Source: Paracoccaceae bacterium
Lineage (GTDB): Bacteria; Pseudomonadota; Alphaproteobacteria; Rhodobacterales; Rhodobacteraceae
Length of the DNA: 6,532 bases
Direction of reading: 5' to 3'
Assembly (NCBI GenBank): GCA_016764835.1
Contig: JAESRD010000177.1
Coordinates: 1-6,532 of the forward strand
Shown here one piece after another: positions 6,101-6,532 of this stretch; position 1 is the stretch's first letter, and each line of letters begins with the position of its first letter. Made by a program: the position numbers and the translations under genes. The notes under the pieces are model-generated. The model was not told the origin of the DNA, did no database searches, and saw only the letters and a program-made list of their open reading frames with translations.

Positions 6101-6532
6101 AGCAAAACTCTTTCACCGCTTGGTGTTTGAAAACGTGCGGCGAAGCATATTTTTGGGCTATGCCGCACCGAAACCCGCTGATCGTTAAACTGTTGGTTAA
6201 GAAAATGCTGCGCAGTTACAGCTTCAGGGCCCTCAATTTCGAGCGATAAAAGCCGCGCACCGGCGCTTGGTAGGCTCTTGCCCGGCGGCTCAATCCCCGG
6301 CCCCCATTCGAGCAGTGACGGATAAAGACCACCAAGCGACAGGCTGCCATCGGGCGGTACACCAATCTTCCAGTTGAGGGAACCGCGCGCCAAGGCGAGG
6401 CTTACGATCCCGCCCTGTGGCGCAGCCTCAAGCCCGGCGGTAAGGTCATCGCACCGGCAAATCCAGTTGCACAGGCGCGGCGGGCCTTGCCAATGGTCAA
6501 GGCCAAACCAGCGCGGGCGACCGGGCGGCGGC
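6097..6532 (-). CDS. VOC-family glyoxalase-like protein, 5'-truncated by the window edge
   Basis: The frame is open from the right edge, so the true N-terminus lies outside the window and 144 C-terminal residues are visible. The visible start reads PPPGRPRWFGLDHWQGPPRL, then CNWICRCDDL, then SLNWKIGVPPDGSLSLGGLY, LEWGPGIEPPGKSLP and a C-terminus AARFQTPSGERVLL. The order RPRWF-LD, NWI, L-W-VP-DG, P-L-EW and F-TP-G matches the glyoxalase-like (Glyoxalase_3, vicinal oxygen chelate) family as I recall it. Full-length members are around 200 residues, so roughly a third is missing. The substrate and metal dependence are unknown, and it should not be read as a proven lactoylglutathione lyase. A TTG at 6393 opens a shorter frame but the homology continues upstream of it. 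Its TGA overlaps the GTG of the acetyltransferase gene, so the two are translationally coupled. Confidence 0.82.
   Translation of the reverse strand, partial: PPPGRPRWFGLDHWQGPPRLCNWICRCDDLTAGLEAAPQGGIVSLALARGSLNWKIGVPPDGSLSLGGLYPSLLEWGPGIEPPGKSLPSAGARLLSLEIEGPEAVTAQHFLNQQFNDQRVSVRHSPKICFAARFQTPSGERVLL
6108..6115 (-). promoter_or_regulatory. Ribosome binding site supporting the GTG start of the acetyltransferase
   Basis: TGAAAGAG on the minus strand lies inside the end of the VOC gene, seven bases before GTG 6100. It supports the rare start codon and reinitiation by ribosomes ending the VOC reading frame. Confidence 0.5.

Overview
The window looks like chromosomal housekeeping DNA from an alphaproteobacterium, most likely Rhodobacterales (Roseobacter/Rhodobacter relatives). 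This rests on moderately GC-rich, densely packed genes and on recalled resemblance of several proteins to that order: the PPK C-terminus, a Ppx with a WGPFGRP leader, the TerB+J-domain protein, the EEP-family protein and the small secreted acidic protein. I see no mobile element, CRISPR array, tRNA or rRNA.

Plus strand, 1-3383: the 3' part of ppk1 (polyphosphate kinase, start outside the window) is followed after 96 bases by a complete ppx/gppA-family exopolyphosphatase gene. The first enzyme makes polyphosphate and the second degrades it, so this is a polyphosphate turnover module. A weak internal promoter may let ppx be transcribed separately.

Minus strand, 6532 down to 3380: five genes run in the opposite direction. 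In transcription order they are a 5'-truncated VOC/glyoxalase-like protein, a GNAT acetyltransferase coupled to it by a GTGA overlap, a soluble TerB/J-domain (DjlA-like) protein, an endonuclease/exonuclease/phosphatase-family protein 13 bases further on, and a small exported acidic protein. The last gene is preceded by a promoter-like sequence whose spacer and -35 box carry a perfect 7-bp inverted repeat. Its stop codon overlaps the ppx stop, so the two gene runs converge with no intergenic space.

The longest non-coding stretch is about 96 bases (ppk-ppx). I found no strong case for a new biological system. The best second-look items are the inverted repeat in the promoter of the secreted-protein gene, the functionally unassigned TerB-J / EEP / secreted-protein run, and the HD dyad in the Ppx C-terminal domain.
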